DNA of 32,851 nt from JAHJQQ01 sp964458835. GTDB lineage: Bacteria > Pseudomonadota > Gammaproteobacteria > Thiohalobacterales > Thiohalobacteraceae. Of this stretch, positions 16,409 through 24,532 are shown piece by piece (within the stretch, counting starts at the first letter, position 1; every line of letters begins with the position of its first letter). The stretch spans positions 1 to 32,851 of the forward strand of contig CAYWKV010000013.1 in the NCBI GenBank assembly GCA_964458835.1, in the 5' to 3' direction. Both the position numbers and the translations under genes were made by a program. Under the pieces are notes generated by a model. It saw nothing but the letters and a program-made list of their open reading frames with translations, had not been told where the DNA came from and did no database searches.

Positions 16409-17020
16409 CTATCTGCCACCCGGCCGGCGCAGTTTGTCGAAGAACACCCGCACCAGATCAGAGCGCGTCACCATGCCGACGACATGGCGCTGCTCGTCGC
16501 AGACGATCACGCGCTTGATGCGGTTCTTTTTCATGATTTCCAGGACACTCTGCAGGGTCTCGTGCGGGCCGACGGCGATGACGTGCTCGACCATGAGATC
16601 GGCGACCCTGCCGGTCGGCTCGGGAATCTGCACGGGATGTGCGAACATGGACTCCAGGGTCTGCCACAGCGAGTGGGTCGGATGGTGCGCGGGCAGGCCC
16701 ATCGCCCGCAGCAGATCGGCCTCGGTGACGACGCCCACCAGACGGTTGTCGTCGTCGACCACGGGCAGACCGCTGATGCGATGCGTCACCAGCAGGTGCG
16801 CCGCGTCGGCCAGTGAACAGTCCTTCTTCACGGTGACGACGTTCCTGCTCATGATCCGCTCGACCTCGCCGCTTTCGGCGACGCGCAGGCGCGCGTACTT
16901 CTCCGCGCGCGTGTTCAACTCCAGCAGATCGTCCAGGGTCACGTCGACGAAGGTGCCCATTTCCCGCAGCGCGTTGGCGAAATCCTCGCGACTGACGCGA
17001 TTGTCTGCATCACTGCTCAT
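16409..17020 (-). CDS. CBS-domain pair protein
   Basis: This 203-residue cytosolic protein has two CBS motifs. The first (about residues 52-112) includes IMSRNVVTVKKDCSLADAA and ISGLPVVDDDNRLVGVVTEADLL. The second (about 140-198) includes VADLMVEHVIAVGPHETLQ and VVGMVTRSDLVRVF. Such modules bind adenine nucleotides and sense energy state. The N-terminal 50 residues form a short acidic helical segment, and no enzymatic partner domain is fused. AGAGGA precedes the ATG. The target is unknown; the only operon partner is the DUF488 gene. Confidence 0.92.
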   Translation of the reverse strand: MSSDADNRVSREDFANALREMGTFVDVTLDDLLELNTRAEKYARLRVAESGEVERIMSRNVVTVKKDCSLADAAHLLVTHRISGLPVVDDDNRLVGVVTEADLLRAMGLPAHHPTHSLWQTLESMFAHPVQIPEPTGRVADLMVEHVIAVGPHETLQSVLEIMKKNRIKRVIVCDEQRHVVGMVTRSDLVRVFFDKLRRPGGR

Positions 17021-17170
17021 AGCCGTTTTCCTCTGCCGGGTGCGGTGCCCGGCGCCCGTCTCGATACGATCCCGTATTAGACCGCAGTTGCGCGCGGGAC
17101 GCCATCATATGCCCCAGCACATATACCGGTATTCGGCCGCGGCGCCCCGGCTGGCCTTTCCCGGCGGAAC

Positions 17171-17179
17171 TGCTATGCT
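17171..17179 (+). promoter_or_regulatory. Possible extended -10 promoter element upstream of rnk
   Basis: TGCTATGCT fits an extended -10 (TG-n-TATGCT). The sequence 16-17 bp upstream has no good -35, as is common for extended -10 promoters. A similar TGCTAGACT lies before the gene at 3657. It could drive the small ORF at 17237 and rnk. Confidence 0.35.
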
Positions 17180-17236
17180 GGGTGCGAATACGCGCCGGAC
17201 CGCCCGCGTGTCGGCGCATCTTCGAGGGATCCGTCT

Positions 17237-17344
17237 ATGTCGCACTACAATCCGCATATTGGTGGCGTACCGGCCCAGACCATTCCGACGCTGTTGATTC
17301 CGACAGCGACCGTCACGGGGGCGCGTTTCGCCACGCCGCTCTGA
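17237..17344 (+). CDS. Possible small ORF, 35 residues
   Basis: An ATG at 17237 follows GAGGGA at a 7-bp spacing and begins 58 bp after the possible extended -10. The product opens MSHYNPHIGG, is rich in Thr, Pro and Ile, and ends FATPL. It shows no known motif, no charge and no membrane segment. It may be a leader peptide for rnk or a chance frame. The rest of 17021-17529 shows no gene. Confidence 0.3.
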   Translation: MSHYNPHIGGVPAQTIPTLLIPTATVTGARFATPL

Positions 17345-17529
17345 TCCGGGGCGCACTCCGCCCGCGCTCCGGCAGCTTTCCCGACCATCTCCGGCCCCAC
17401 CGTTCCGCCCGACAGGCGGCGCGTTCCGCCTGCATTCGTCCGTCCCGCGCCGCGCGCGGCTCCGGCGAGGCGGCTGCGCACACGGCGGGCCGGTGGCGGT
17501 CAACGCACATGCCTACAGGAGAATCACCG

Positions 17530-17943
17530 ATGAATCCGCATATCGCCCATCTGTCGCGTCACGACGTCCAGCGGCTGACGCGCCTGATCGACAACCTCGC
17601 GCCGAGCGGCCGCGACGCCGAACACCTGGATCGCCTGATCGACAAACTGCAGGCCGGCGAAGAACTGCAACCGGGCGAAGTGCCCAAGGACCTGGTCACC
17701 ATGCACAGCGTGGCGCTCCTGCTCGATCTGGACAGCAACCGGACCATGGAATGCACACTGGTCTTTCCGAACGGCGCCGACGCCTCGGCCGGCCGCATCT
17801 CCGTGCTCGCGCCGCTGGGGACGGCCCTGTTCGGCGCCCGTGTCGGAGGCCTCATCGAGGTGGATCTGCCGTCCGGCACGCGCCGCTGGCGGGTGGAATC
17901 GCTGCTGTACCAGCCCGAAGCGGCTGGTGATTTCGAACTGTAA
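17530..17943 (+). CDS. rnk: Rnk-like regulator of nucleoside diphosphate kinase (GreA/GreB-like)
   Basis: This 137-residue protein is almost the same length as E. coli Rnk (136). The N-terminal third is a short helical segment (DVQRLTRLIDNL, DRLIDKLQAGEELQPGEVP). The rest is the GreA/GreB C-terminal FKBP-like domain with LVTMHSVALLLDLDSN, ISVLAPLGTALFGARVG and the final IEVDLPSGTRRWRVESLLYQPE. Rnk lacks the long Gre coiled coil and binds RNA polymerase near the secondary channel. CAGGAG precedes the ATG by 9 bp. It is followed 103 bp later by the EF-G domain V gene in the same direction. Confidence 0.9.
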   Translation: MNPHIAHLSRHDVQRLTRLIDNLAPSGRDAEHLDRLIDKLQAGEELQPGEVPKDLVTMHSVALLLDLDSNRTMECTLVFPNGADASAGRISVLAPLGTALFGARVGGLIEVDLPSGTRRWRVESLLYQPEAAGDFEL

Positions 17944-18046
17944 CGCGGCACGCCAGGCCGGATGCACCGACGACCGACGACGAAACGGCATCCACGCGCG
18001 CCGGCATCGCCTGCTTCCCATGCGTCCTGACCGAGGAGGATCCCAC

Positions 18047-18577
18047 ATGTCCGTCCATGTGCTCGAACAGCTCGTCCGCAAGCGCGGACTCGACATCCAG
18101 GCCGGTTTCGCCGCCGAAGCGGCAAAACTGCTCGGCCCGCGGCCGGCCGCCGTGCCCGAGACCTCGCCGCGCGGCCTGCGGCTCCTGGCCGAGAACGAAC
18201 GGCAGCTCGCCGATACCGTGGCGACCCTGCGGCGCCACTATCCGGGCACCCTCGACGTCGGCGAACTCCGGGTCCGCTACCGCGACGACCCGGAGCCGGC
18301 CGAACCCATCATGTGGGCGGTCATCGATACGCCGCGCTCGCATATGGCGCTGCTGCGCGCCAACCTGCTGCGGCGCCGCGCGGTGTTGCGCGACTGCGAG
18401 GCGCACGATGGAACCGCAGCACCCGACCGCGCCCTTCTATGCGCCCATGTGCCGCTGGCGGAACTACTGGGTTACGACACCGAACTCGCCTTTCTCTGCG
18501 GCGGCGATGTCCTGCTCGACGTACGCTTCAGCCACTACGCGCCGTTGCACGGCGGCGGGCCGGGCGGCGCTGCCTGA
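18047..18577 (+). CDS. Stand-alone elongation factor G domain V-like protein
   Basis: This 176-residue protein's second half (about residues 86-166) follows the EF-G/EF-2 domain V pattern: EPIMWAVIDTP, a LLRRRAVLRDCEAHDG turn, AHVPLAELLGYDTELAFL and the terminal FSHYAPL. No GTPase domain or P-loop precedes it. Residues 1-80 are helical and unrecognised. The strong GAGGAGG ribosome site and intact ends make it a real gene rather than a decayed fusA. It lies just after rnk, so both encode small relatives of translation or transcription factors. A role at the ribosome is an inference from fold only. Confidence 0.8.
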   Translation: MSVHVLEQLVRKRGLDIQAGFAAEAAKLLGPRPAAVPETSPRGLRLLAENERQLADTVATLRRHYPGTLDVGELRVRYRDDPEPAEPIMWAVIDTPRSHMALLRANLLRRRAVLRDCEAHDGTAAPDRALLCAHVPLAELLGYDTELAFLCGGDVLLDVRFSHYAPLHGGGPGGAA

Positions 18578-18601
18578 CGCGGGGGTGCACCGCAGCCGCG
18601 C

Positions 18602-19822
18602 TCACAGGCGGTAGTTGACGCGCAGCCCCAGCACCGTCTGGTGGGGGTCGATGCCATCATCGCCGGCGCGGAAATCGCTGTGCAGGAGCCGTTGCAGCGA
18701 CAGCGCGACATTGGTCCGTTCGTTGGCCTGCAGGCCGAGGTAGAGTTCCGCCTGGCGTGAATCCTCTTCGTCCGGTGCGCGACCGACATCGGACACCGAA
18801 GTCCGCGCGACGCCCACGCCGATGCGCAGCGCCGCGGTCAGCGGCCAGTCGGCCGCCAGCGCGACGAAGTCACCGGCCTTGGACACGCGCTCGTCGGCCG
18901 TGCCCGCGCGCAGGTTCAGGCGGCCGCGCCCCAGCGGCCAGTCGGCGACAGCGTAGTAGCCGTGATTGGCCGATTGCCGTTCGGGCCGGTCCAGACGGAG
19001 ATGATCGGCGGTGCTGGTCCAGGCACCGATGCGCACCACGCCCGCGAGCCCGCGCCACAGGCCTTCGGTGGCGATGAACAGGCCCTTGTCCAGATCGCGC
19101 TGCCCGTCGCCGTCGGCATCGTATGCCGGACGGAACAGGCCCGAATAGGAACCGCCGTCGTCGCCCAGGCCGTGCGAACCGGAGACGAAGGCCGTCACGC
19201 CCCAGCCGCGCTCCGGCGGCTCCCATACCAGCGCGCTGCCCAGGGTGTAGTCCGGCAAGGCGATGGTGGGATTGTTGACGAAGGCGCTGCCGAGGAACTG
19301 GTCGGTCTCGCTGTTGGCGACCTCGCTGGTGTCCAGGAACCCGGCGGCGTCGACCAGCCCGGCGCTGAACTGCAGTCCGCCGGCGGCGGGCAGGGTCACG
19401 AACAGCTCCGAGCGCTGCACGCGGCCGCGTCCGTCGGCATCGAGCGCGGTGCCGCCGTCGCCATTCACCTCCGGCACGGCCAGGCTCACGCGGCCGGCAC
19501 CGGGTGTGGTGCTGCCTTCGAGGTGCAGATGCACGTGTACACCGCGGAAGGTGCGCGACAGCAGCACGTCGAACGACGCCGTGGCATCGCTGCGCACCGC
19601 GGCGTCCCGCGGCACCAGCCCGACGAAGGTCAGGCCGGCATCCACCTCCAGATCGCCGAACCATGCCGGGCGCTCCCAGGCGCCGGCCGGCTCCAGCCAC
19701 AGCATCGCGCCCCACAGCGCACAGGCCATGCGCCTGCCGCGTCGACCCGCTTGACCGCGTGGCCGTTTCCGTGGAACTCTCCAGGAAGGGTTCGAACAGC
19801 GTTGCGCCCAATCTCTCTGCAC
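18602..19822 (-). CDS. Predicted outer-membrane beta-barrel protein (carbohydrate-porin-like)
   Basis: This 406-residue protein starts at a GTG preceded by AGAGG at 5 bp. A long basic n-region (RRGRR) and the segment MACALWGAMLWLEPAGAW form a signal peptide. The mature part has alternating polar/aromatic strands. DADGRGRVQRSE and DADGDGQRDLDKG resemble calcium-binding Asp-rich turns. It ends in LGLRVNYRL, with a hydrophobic final residue as in barrels. The general pattern fits OprB-type carbohydrate porins, but the specific substrate cannot be assigned. The gene diverges from ompR, and the two starts share 205 bp with a tandem 10-bp motif, so OmpR control is plausible. Confidence 0.7.
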   Translation of the reverse strand: MQRDWAQRCSNPSWRVPRKRPRGQAGRRGRRMACALWGAMLWLEPAGAWERPAWFGDLEVDAGLTFVGLVPRDAAVRSDATASFDVLLSRTFRGVHVHLHLEGSTTPGAGRVSLAVPEVNGDGGTALDADGRGRVQRSELFVTLPAAGGLQFSAGLVDAAGFLDTSEVANSETDQFLGSAFVNNPTIALPDYTLGSALVWEPPERGWGVTAFVSGSHGLGDDGGSYSGLFRPAYDADGDGQRDLDKGLFIATEGLWRGLAGVVRIGAWTSTADHLRLDRPERQSANHGYYAVADWPLGRGRLNLRAGTADERVSKAGDFVALAADWPLTAALRIGVGVARTSVSDVGRAPDEEDSRQAELYLGLQANERTNVALSLQRLLHSDFRAGDDGIDPHQTVLGLRVNYRL

Positions 19823-19965
19823 GGAAGCCTCTCTTCATCGTCATACGGGAAATACAGCGGGAAAACGGCCTGATGCCCGTGCGAATCGGCGGTCTTCGCA
19901 GATCGCCCCGCAGAACGGATCATCTGCGGAACCTGTTGCCGCGGCATTGCGGGACGGCTGCGAAA

Positions 19966-19985
19966 TGTAACAGTGTGTAACCGTG
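19966..19985 (+). promoter_or_regulatory. Tandem 10-bp repeat, putative OmpR-type binding site
   Basis: TGTAACAGTG (19966-19975) is followed directly by TGTAACCGTG (19976-19985), two 10-bp half-sites in direct repeat with 9 of 10 bases equal. OmpR/PhoB winged-helix regulators bind adjacent 10-bp direct half-sites, and OmpR sites contain a GTAACA-like core. The site is 42-62 bp before the ompR ATG and about 145-163 bp before the divergent porin start. Confidence 0.6.
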
Positions 19986-20027
19986 CCACGTCCGAAGCGG
20001 GCGCGGTACAGACGAAGAGAGGCGACG

Positions 20028-20747
20028 ATGAGCGAACCCAGCATCCTGGTCGTCGACGACGACCCCGGCCTTCGGGACCTGCTGCAGCGCTATCTGCGCG
20101 CGCAGGAATTCCTGGTCACCGCGGTGGCCGACGGCGAAGCCATGCAGGCGCACCTGGCGCGACACGGGGTCGACCTGATCATCCTGGACGTGATGCTGCC
20201 CGGCGAGGACGGCCTGACGCTGGCGCGGCGGCTGTGCAACAGCGACGAGATACCTGTCATCATGCTGTCGGCGCGCGGCGAGGACATGGACCGCATCATC
20301 GGCATCGAGGTGGGCGCAGACGATTATCTGGCCAAACCCTTCAACCCGCGCGAGCTCCTGGCCCGCATCCGCGCCGTACTGCGCCGGCGCACCCAACGGC
20401 CCGCGTCACCACCGCCGACACCCGCCGCCCCGCACGCCCACCGCTTCGGCCCCTTCGAACTGGATGCCGCCGCGCACCGGCTGACCTGCGATGGCGAGGA
20501 GATCCGCCTGACCAATGCCGACTTCAAGCTGCTGCACGCGTTCGTCACACACCCCAACAAGGTGCTCAGCCGCGATACGCTGATGGACATCCTCAAAGGC
20601 TACGAGCGCTCGCCGTTCGACCGCAGTATCGACGTGCGGGTGACGCGCCTGCGCCGCAAGATCGAGGCGGACCCGGCCGATCCGGCCTACATCTGCACCA
20701 TCTGGGGTGAAGGCTATCTGTTCTCGCCCGAGGGACGCTCCCGCTGA
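20028..20747 (+). CDS. ompR: OmpR-family response regulator
   Basis: This 239-residue regulator has the same length as E. coli OmpR. The receiver domain has the acidic pair in ILVVDDDPG, the phosphorylation site Asp54 in LIILDVMLPGEDG and the conserved lysine in DDYLAKPFNPREL. After a proline-rich linker (RPASPPPTPAAP), the winged-helix domain has LTNADFKLLHAFVTHPNKVLSRD and DVRVTRLRRKIE, with the C-terminal IWGEGYLF. ATG 20028 follows AGAGG at 5 bp. The sensor kinase gene begins 8 bp after its stop. Divergent transcription of a porin gene fits the classic role of OmpR in porin control. Confidence 0.93.
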   Translation: MSEPSILVVDDDPGLRDLLQRYLRAQEFLVTAVADGEAMQAHLARHGVDLIILDVMLPGEDGLTLARRLCNSDEIPVIMLSARGEDMDRIIGIEVGADDYLAKPFNPRELLARIRAVLRRRTQRPASPPPTPAAPHAHRFGPFELDAAAHRLTCDGEEIRLTNADFKLLHAFVTHPNKVLSRDTLMDILKGYERSPFDRSIDVRVTRLRRKIEADPADPAYICTIWGEGYLFSPEGRSR

Positions 20748-20755
20748 GACCGCGC

Positions 20756-22105
20756 GTGCCACGCCGCCCCACCACGCTGTTCGCGCGCACGGCGATCACG
20801 ATCGCCGCCGTCATGATCGTCTTCGAAGTGTTCGCGTTCCTGCTGACGGCCTACTACGTGATGATCCCCGTGGCGAAACGCTCGGCCGACGATCTGGCCG
20901 CATTCATCGTCACAGCCGTGGAGACCTGGGAGGCGCTGCCGGCCACCGCGCGGCCCACGCTGGAATACGATCTCGAGACGCGCCAGGGCCTGGTGATGCA
21001 CGCCGATATGCCACCGCTGGCACGCGCCAGCGTCTACCTGCCCTACGTCTATTTCCTGCGCAATTCGCTGATCCGCCGCCTGCAGGCGGACATCCGCCTC
21101 AGCCGCAGCCGGGACGAGGACGGCGGAACCTGGTACTGGTTCGATATACCGCGCCCGCAGGAGGTGCTGCGGATCGGCTTTCCGGCGGCGCGCATCGACA
21201 TCCACATCCCCTCGGCGCTGGTGTCGATCCTCATCAGCAGCGCCCTGCTCACCGGCATCACCACCGTGCTGATGGTGCGCCGGCTGACCCGCCCGCTCGC
21301 CCGTCTCGCGCGCGCAGCCGAGCAGTTGGGCGCCGGCGACATGCCCGGACCGCTGCCGGAGACCGGCCCGGGCGAACTGGCGACCCTGGCCCGCACCTTC
21401 AATGACATGGCCGCGCAGATCCAGCAGCTGCTGTCCAACCGCACGGTGCTGCTCGCGGGCATCGCCCACGATCTGCGTACGCCCATCGCGCGCATCCGCC
21501 TGGCCGTCGAGATGCTGGACGACGGGACCGAGCGGAACGACGCGGCGCTCATCGACCAGATCACCGCCGACCTCGAGGACATGAACCGCCTGATCGGCGA
21601 GTCGCTCGCCTTCAGCCGTGGCCTGCAGATCGATGACGCCGGCGAGATCGCGGTCGACGACCTGCTGACGAAGCTGGTCGCCGACATGGACCCCACGGGC
21701 GCACGGATCCGCTTCGAACCGACGGACACGCCCTGCCGCTGCCACGCCTCGCCGCTGGCGCTGCGCCGCATCGTCCAGAACCTGCTGTGCAATGCCCTGC
21801 GCTACGGCGACGGCAAGCCGGTGCGGGTATCCTGCAGCCCGATGCCCGAGGGCGCGCTGATCCGCGTCATCGATCAGGGACCGGGCATACCGGCGGAGGA
21901 GCTCGAGCTGGTGTTCCAGCCGTTCTACCGCCTGGAGAAGTCCCGCAGCAGCCGCACCGGCGGCAGCGGCCTGGGCCTCGCGATCGCACGCCAGCTCGCC
22001 GACCGGCATCGCTGGGCGCTGGATCTGCACTCTACGGTGGGACAGGGCACGGAGGCGCGCCTGCGCGTGAGCGCCGCGCTGCCCACCGCCGTTTCCGCAC
22101 CGTAG
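20756..22105 (+). CDS. envZ: EnvZ-type sensor histidine kinase
   Basis: This 449-residue inner-membrane kinase starts at a GTG 8 bp after ompR. Two membrane segments (about residues 12-36 and 153-174) flank a periplasmic region of roughly 115 residues. A HAMP domain (TRPLARLARAAEQLGAG) leads to the phospho-acceptor His238 in GIAHDLRTPIARIRLAVEML, nearly the E. coli EnvZ H-box. The ATP-binding N, G1 and G2 boxes are intact (NLLCNALRYG, DQGPGIP, GSGLGLAIARQ). It would phosphorylate the upstream OmpR. The signal is not evident from sequence, though osmotic or envelope sensing is likely by homology. Confidence 0.93.
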   Translation: MPRRPTTLFARTAITIAAVMIVFEVFAFLLTAYYVMIPVAKRSADDLAAFIVTAVETWEALPATARPTLEYDLETRQGLVMHADMPPLARASVYLPYVYFLRNSLIRRLQADIRLSRSRDEDGGTWYWFDIPRPQEVLRIGFPAARIDIHIPSALVSILISSALLTGITTVLMVRRLTRPLARLARAAEQLGAGDMPGPLPETGPGELATLARTFNDMAAQIQQLLSNRTVLLAGIAHDLRTPIARIRLAVEMLDDGTERNDAALIDQITADLEDMNRLIGESLAFSRGLQIDDAGEIAVDDLLTKLVADMDPTGARIRFEPTDTPCRCHASPLALRRIVQNLLCNALRYGDGKPVRVSCSPMPEGALIRVIDQGPGIPAEELELVFQPFYRLEKSRSSRTGGSGLGLAIARQLADRHRWALDLHSTVGQGTEARLRVSAALPTAVSAP

Positions 22106-22268
22106 CACTCCGCATACAACTGGTAACAGACACTGCCCCGCCCCCTTCGCTAGCCTGACACGCGGATGGCCGACCGTGCCGCTCGTGGCGGCACGAACCG
22201 CCGCACGACGCCGGTGCGGACATCCGCGTCTCCGACTCAGACAGAACCGCAAAGGGGGGTGTACGAAC

Positions 22269-22871
22269 ATGAAAAGATCGATGTTGGCGGGCGCCATCGC
22301 GCTGTGCTCCATGGCCTGCGGTCCGGCCTTCGGCGCGGGAGATCCCGTGGCCGGCAAGACGAAATCGTTCGACTGCGAGGCCTGCCACAGTGCCGCCAAT
22401 CTGGCCATGAATCCCGCCTGGCCGCGCCTGGACGGGCAGCACGTGGACTATCTGGTCAAGCAGATGCAGGATTTCCAGACGGCACAGCGCCTCCAGGGCG
22501 TCATGCAGCAGATGCTGGCACCGCTCAGCGCGACCGACATCGCGGATATCGCTGCCTATTACGCCAGCCTGCCGCTGCCGCCGGGTGAAGCCGATCCCGC
22601 ACTGGCCGCGCGCGGCAAGAAACTCTACACGCAGGGAGCCGCGGGCGTCGCGAGCTGCGCGAGCTGCCACGGTGCGAACGGCCGCAGCGAGGCCGCCGGC
22701 GGTTTCTCCGTTCTCGCCGGTCAGCAGTCGCGTTATGTCGTCAACCAGCTGCTTGCCTACAAATACGGCGACCGCACCAATGATGCCGGATCGGTCATGC
22801 GCGACATCGCCGGCAAGCTCGACGAGGCCGAGCTGGAGGCCGTGGCGGCCTATGTTGCGGGTCTGAAATAA
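22269..22871 (+). CDS. Dihaem cytochrome c4-type protein
   Basis: This 200-residue periplasmic electron carrier has a signal peptide ending AFGAGD and two class I haem domains with CEACH (36-40) and CASCH (130-134). Both domains carry the family's YLVKQMQDFQ and YVVNQLLAYKYGDRTND segments. Cytochrome c4 proteins pass electrons to terminal oxidases. A strong GGGGGG-rich ribosome site lies about 10 bp before the ATG. It is downstream of envZ by 163 bp, with its own leader, and ends at a hairpin shared with the convergent cytochrome b gene. Confidence 0.9.
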   Translation: MKRSMLAGAIALCSMACGPAFGAGDPVAGKTKSFDCEACHSAANLAMNPAWPRLDGQHVDYLVKQMQDFQTAQRLQGVMQQMLAPLSATDIADIAAYYASLPLPPGEADPALAARGKKLYTQGAAGVASCASCHGANGRSEAAGGFSVLAGQQSRYVVNQLLAYKYGDRTNDAGSVMRDIAGKLDEAELEAVAAYVAGLK

Positions 22872-22875
22872 ACCT

Positions 22876-22922
22876 GCCGCACCCGGCGCGGGGGGACTTA
22901 CGCCCTCCGCGCCGGGTGCGGC
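22876..22922. terminator. Hairpin between convergent cytochrome genes
   Basis: A perfect 16-bp inverted repeat (22876-22891 with 22907-22922, arm GCCGCACCCGGCGCGG) is extended inside by GGGG/CCCT pairing. It starts 5 bp after the c4 stop and lies 40 bp from the end of the convergent cytochrome b gene. No T run follows on either strand, so it would be a pausing or bidirectional structural terminator. Confidence 0.65.
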
Positions 22923-22961
22923 CTGCGGCCGGCCCGTCCGGCCGTGCCTACGCGGGGGCGC

Positions 22962-23708
22962 TCACCGCACCACGTCCGCCGCATCCTCGGGAGGGCCGCT
23001 GATGCGCTTGCGGCCCGTGATCATGGCCGACACCAGGCCGCCGCCTTCGCGCAGCTCCGCCATCGCCACACCCGCGACGTGCAGCGCCGCCGCCAGCATC
23101 AATAGATAGAAACCGATTTCGTGGGCGGTGATGAACGGCTCGCGGAAGCGGCGCATGTCCGCGTAGGCGACCGCATCGACCAGGGTGCGGTCGCCGGGCA
23201 CCAGTTGCGCGGGATCCACGCCCGGTGCCGCCACCCAATGAGCGATCCAACCGCCGAGCGGCGGGTAGTAGATATCGGTGCCGGCCAGCACCAGGCCGGT
23301 GAAACCCTGCCCGAGCAACAGCGCCAGCAGCAGCGTCACCATCAGCCGACCGGCCGGGTTGTGGCCGAGATAAGGCCGCGAGGCACGTCGGCGCAAGGCC
23401 TGCAGATAACGCACGAGGCGCGCCCAAAACGCCGGACCGGCGGGGAGCAGGTCGCGCCACCCCGCATGCGGGCTCTCGCCGCAGGCCCATACCAGCCGCA
23501 TCAGCAGGTTCGCCGCGAAGGCATAGCCGATCCAGACATGCAGCGTCTTCAGCAACAGCTTGCCGTCCGCGGACAGGCCCAACGCCTTACCATTGAGCAG
23601 CGCCAGGCCAATGGCCGCCAGGCACAGCACTGTCAGCAGATTGAGCCAGTGAAAGACCCGCACCACGCGGTCCCACACGCGGTATTCGCGGCATTCGAAG
23701 GTGTTCAT
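22962..23708 (-). CDS. Cytochrome b561/HydC-like membrane cytochrome b
   Basis: This 248-residue inner-membrane protein has about four to five membrane segments and the b-type haem histidines expected for this family: His20 in VRVFHWLNLLT, the His in KTLHVWIGYAF, and two in ITAHEIGFYLLMLAAALHVAG. Such proteins move electrons between quinones and periplasmic c-type partners. ATG 23708 was chosen because the WDRVVRVFHW motif normally begins close to the N-terminus; a longer in-frame start at 23765 adds an unconserved stretch. It is the last gene of the minus-strand cytochrome set and faces cytochrome c4. Confidence 0.9.
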   Translation of the reverse strand: MNTFECREYRVWDRVVRVFHWLNLLTVLCLAAIGLALLNGKALGLSADGKLLLKTLHVWIGYAFAANLLMRLVWACGESPHAGWRDLLPAGPAFWARLVRYLQALRRRASRPYLGHNPAGRLMVTLLLALLLGQGFTGLVLAGTDIYYPPLGGWIAHWVAAPGVDPAQLVPGDRTLVDAVAYADMRRFREPFITAHEIGFYLLMLAAALHVAGVAMAELREGGGLVSAMITGRKRISGPPEDAADVVR

Positions 23709-23837
23709 GCCATGTGCCGTCCTGTGATCCGCGCCCAGCAACATGGGATCACCCCCGCCCGGCACCTCCCCGGCCGCGTGGGGCGGGAGAGGGCCGGGTG
23801 GACAGGGTTGCGCAGCGGGCGATACGCACCACCGCCA

Positions 23838-24353
23838 TCAATGCGCATGACCCTCGGGCGCCTTGCCGGCAAACTGCGGGAAGCGGTCGGTCACGAACTG
23901 GCTGTGGCAGGCCTGGCAGCTGTCGACCATCTTGCCGTAGTAGAAACGCTGCAGCTCGAAGTCCTTCTGTTCGGCGGCGTGGGCGAGCTTCTTGGCCGTG
24001 ACGTGGAACTCGCCGTCGAGCGCCAGGAATTCCTTCGGCGCCGCCGCCATCAGATCCTTCTTGTCCTGCTCCGTCAGCTGCTGCGATAGAATGAAGCTGT
24101 CGTGCACCTGCATGGCCATGTTCGCCACGATGGAGCTGTCGCCCGCCACCAGACCGTTCATGATGTGCTCCATGGCCTGACGGATGGAGAGCATCTCGTC
24201 GCGCAGCAGCTCGTGGAGACGCGGCGTGAGCTTGGTCCCGATCGGCTCCTGCGCGGGAACCGCCACCGGCAGCAGGGACCCCGCCAGCAGCACCGCTACG
24301 GCGCCCGCGCGAACGCGTTTCTGGAACCGGAATATGATCGAGATGTGTTTCAT
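23838..24353 (-). CDS. Monohaem cytochrome c'-like protein
   Basis: This 171-residue periplasmic protein has a signal peptide (AVAVLLAGSLLPVAVPAQ) and one haem motif, CQACH, at residues 146-150, near the C-terminus. The body is predominantly helical, as in four-helix class II cytochromes. The spacing of the helices and the C-terminal haem support c'-like rather than class I. GGAAAG precedes the ATG. It precedes the cytochrome b gene by 129 bp on the same strand and may be its redox partner. Confidence 0.85.
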   Translation of the reverse strand: MKHISIIFRFQKRVRAGAVAVLLAGSLLPVAVPAQEPIGTKLTPRLHELLRDEMLSIRQAMEHIMNGLVAGDSSIVANMAMQVHDSFILSQQLTEQDKKDLMAAAPKEFLALDGEFHVTAKKLAHAAEQKDFELQRFYYGKMVDSCQACHSQFVTDRFPQFAGKAPEGHAH

Positions 24354-24437
24354 CAGCTTTCCTCGCTTCTTGATGTCAGTGCATTAATGGGAAATCGGCA
24401 CGTCTTCGCGCACTATTGATCCTTACCAATCCGGTTG

Positions 24438-24506
24438 CGTAGGAGCGGGTTCTGCCTGCGAACCGGCGTCGCCGCTGTCCATTCGTGGCTGAAGACCGCT
24501 CCTACG
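24438..24506. repeat. REP/BIME-like repeat with CGTAGGAGCGG arms
   Basis: CGTAGGAGCGG (24438-24448) and its exact reverse complement (24496-24506) bound a 69-bp element with an inner GGTTC/GAACC hairpin. The TAGGAGCGG core is typical of extragenic palindromes in Pseudomonas and related gammaproteobacteria. It separates the c'-like gene from the Tll0287-like gene upstream and may attenuate read-through. Confidence 0.75.
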
Positions 24507-24532
24507 AGTAACGCTCCGTGATCTGGCAAACA

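Noticed and set aside
22111..22131. A third OmpR-like site upstream of cytochrome c4 (GGTAACAGA)
   Set aside because: It lacks the 10-bp direct-repeat partner seen at the two other sites.
22166..22588. A 140-codon plus-strand frame overlapping cytochrome c4
   Set aside because: It lies in another frame of the c4 gene, which has both haem motifs and a good start.
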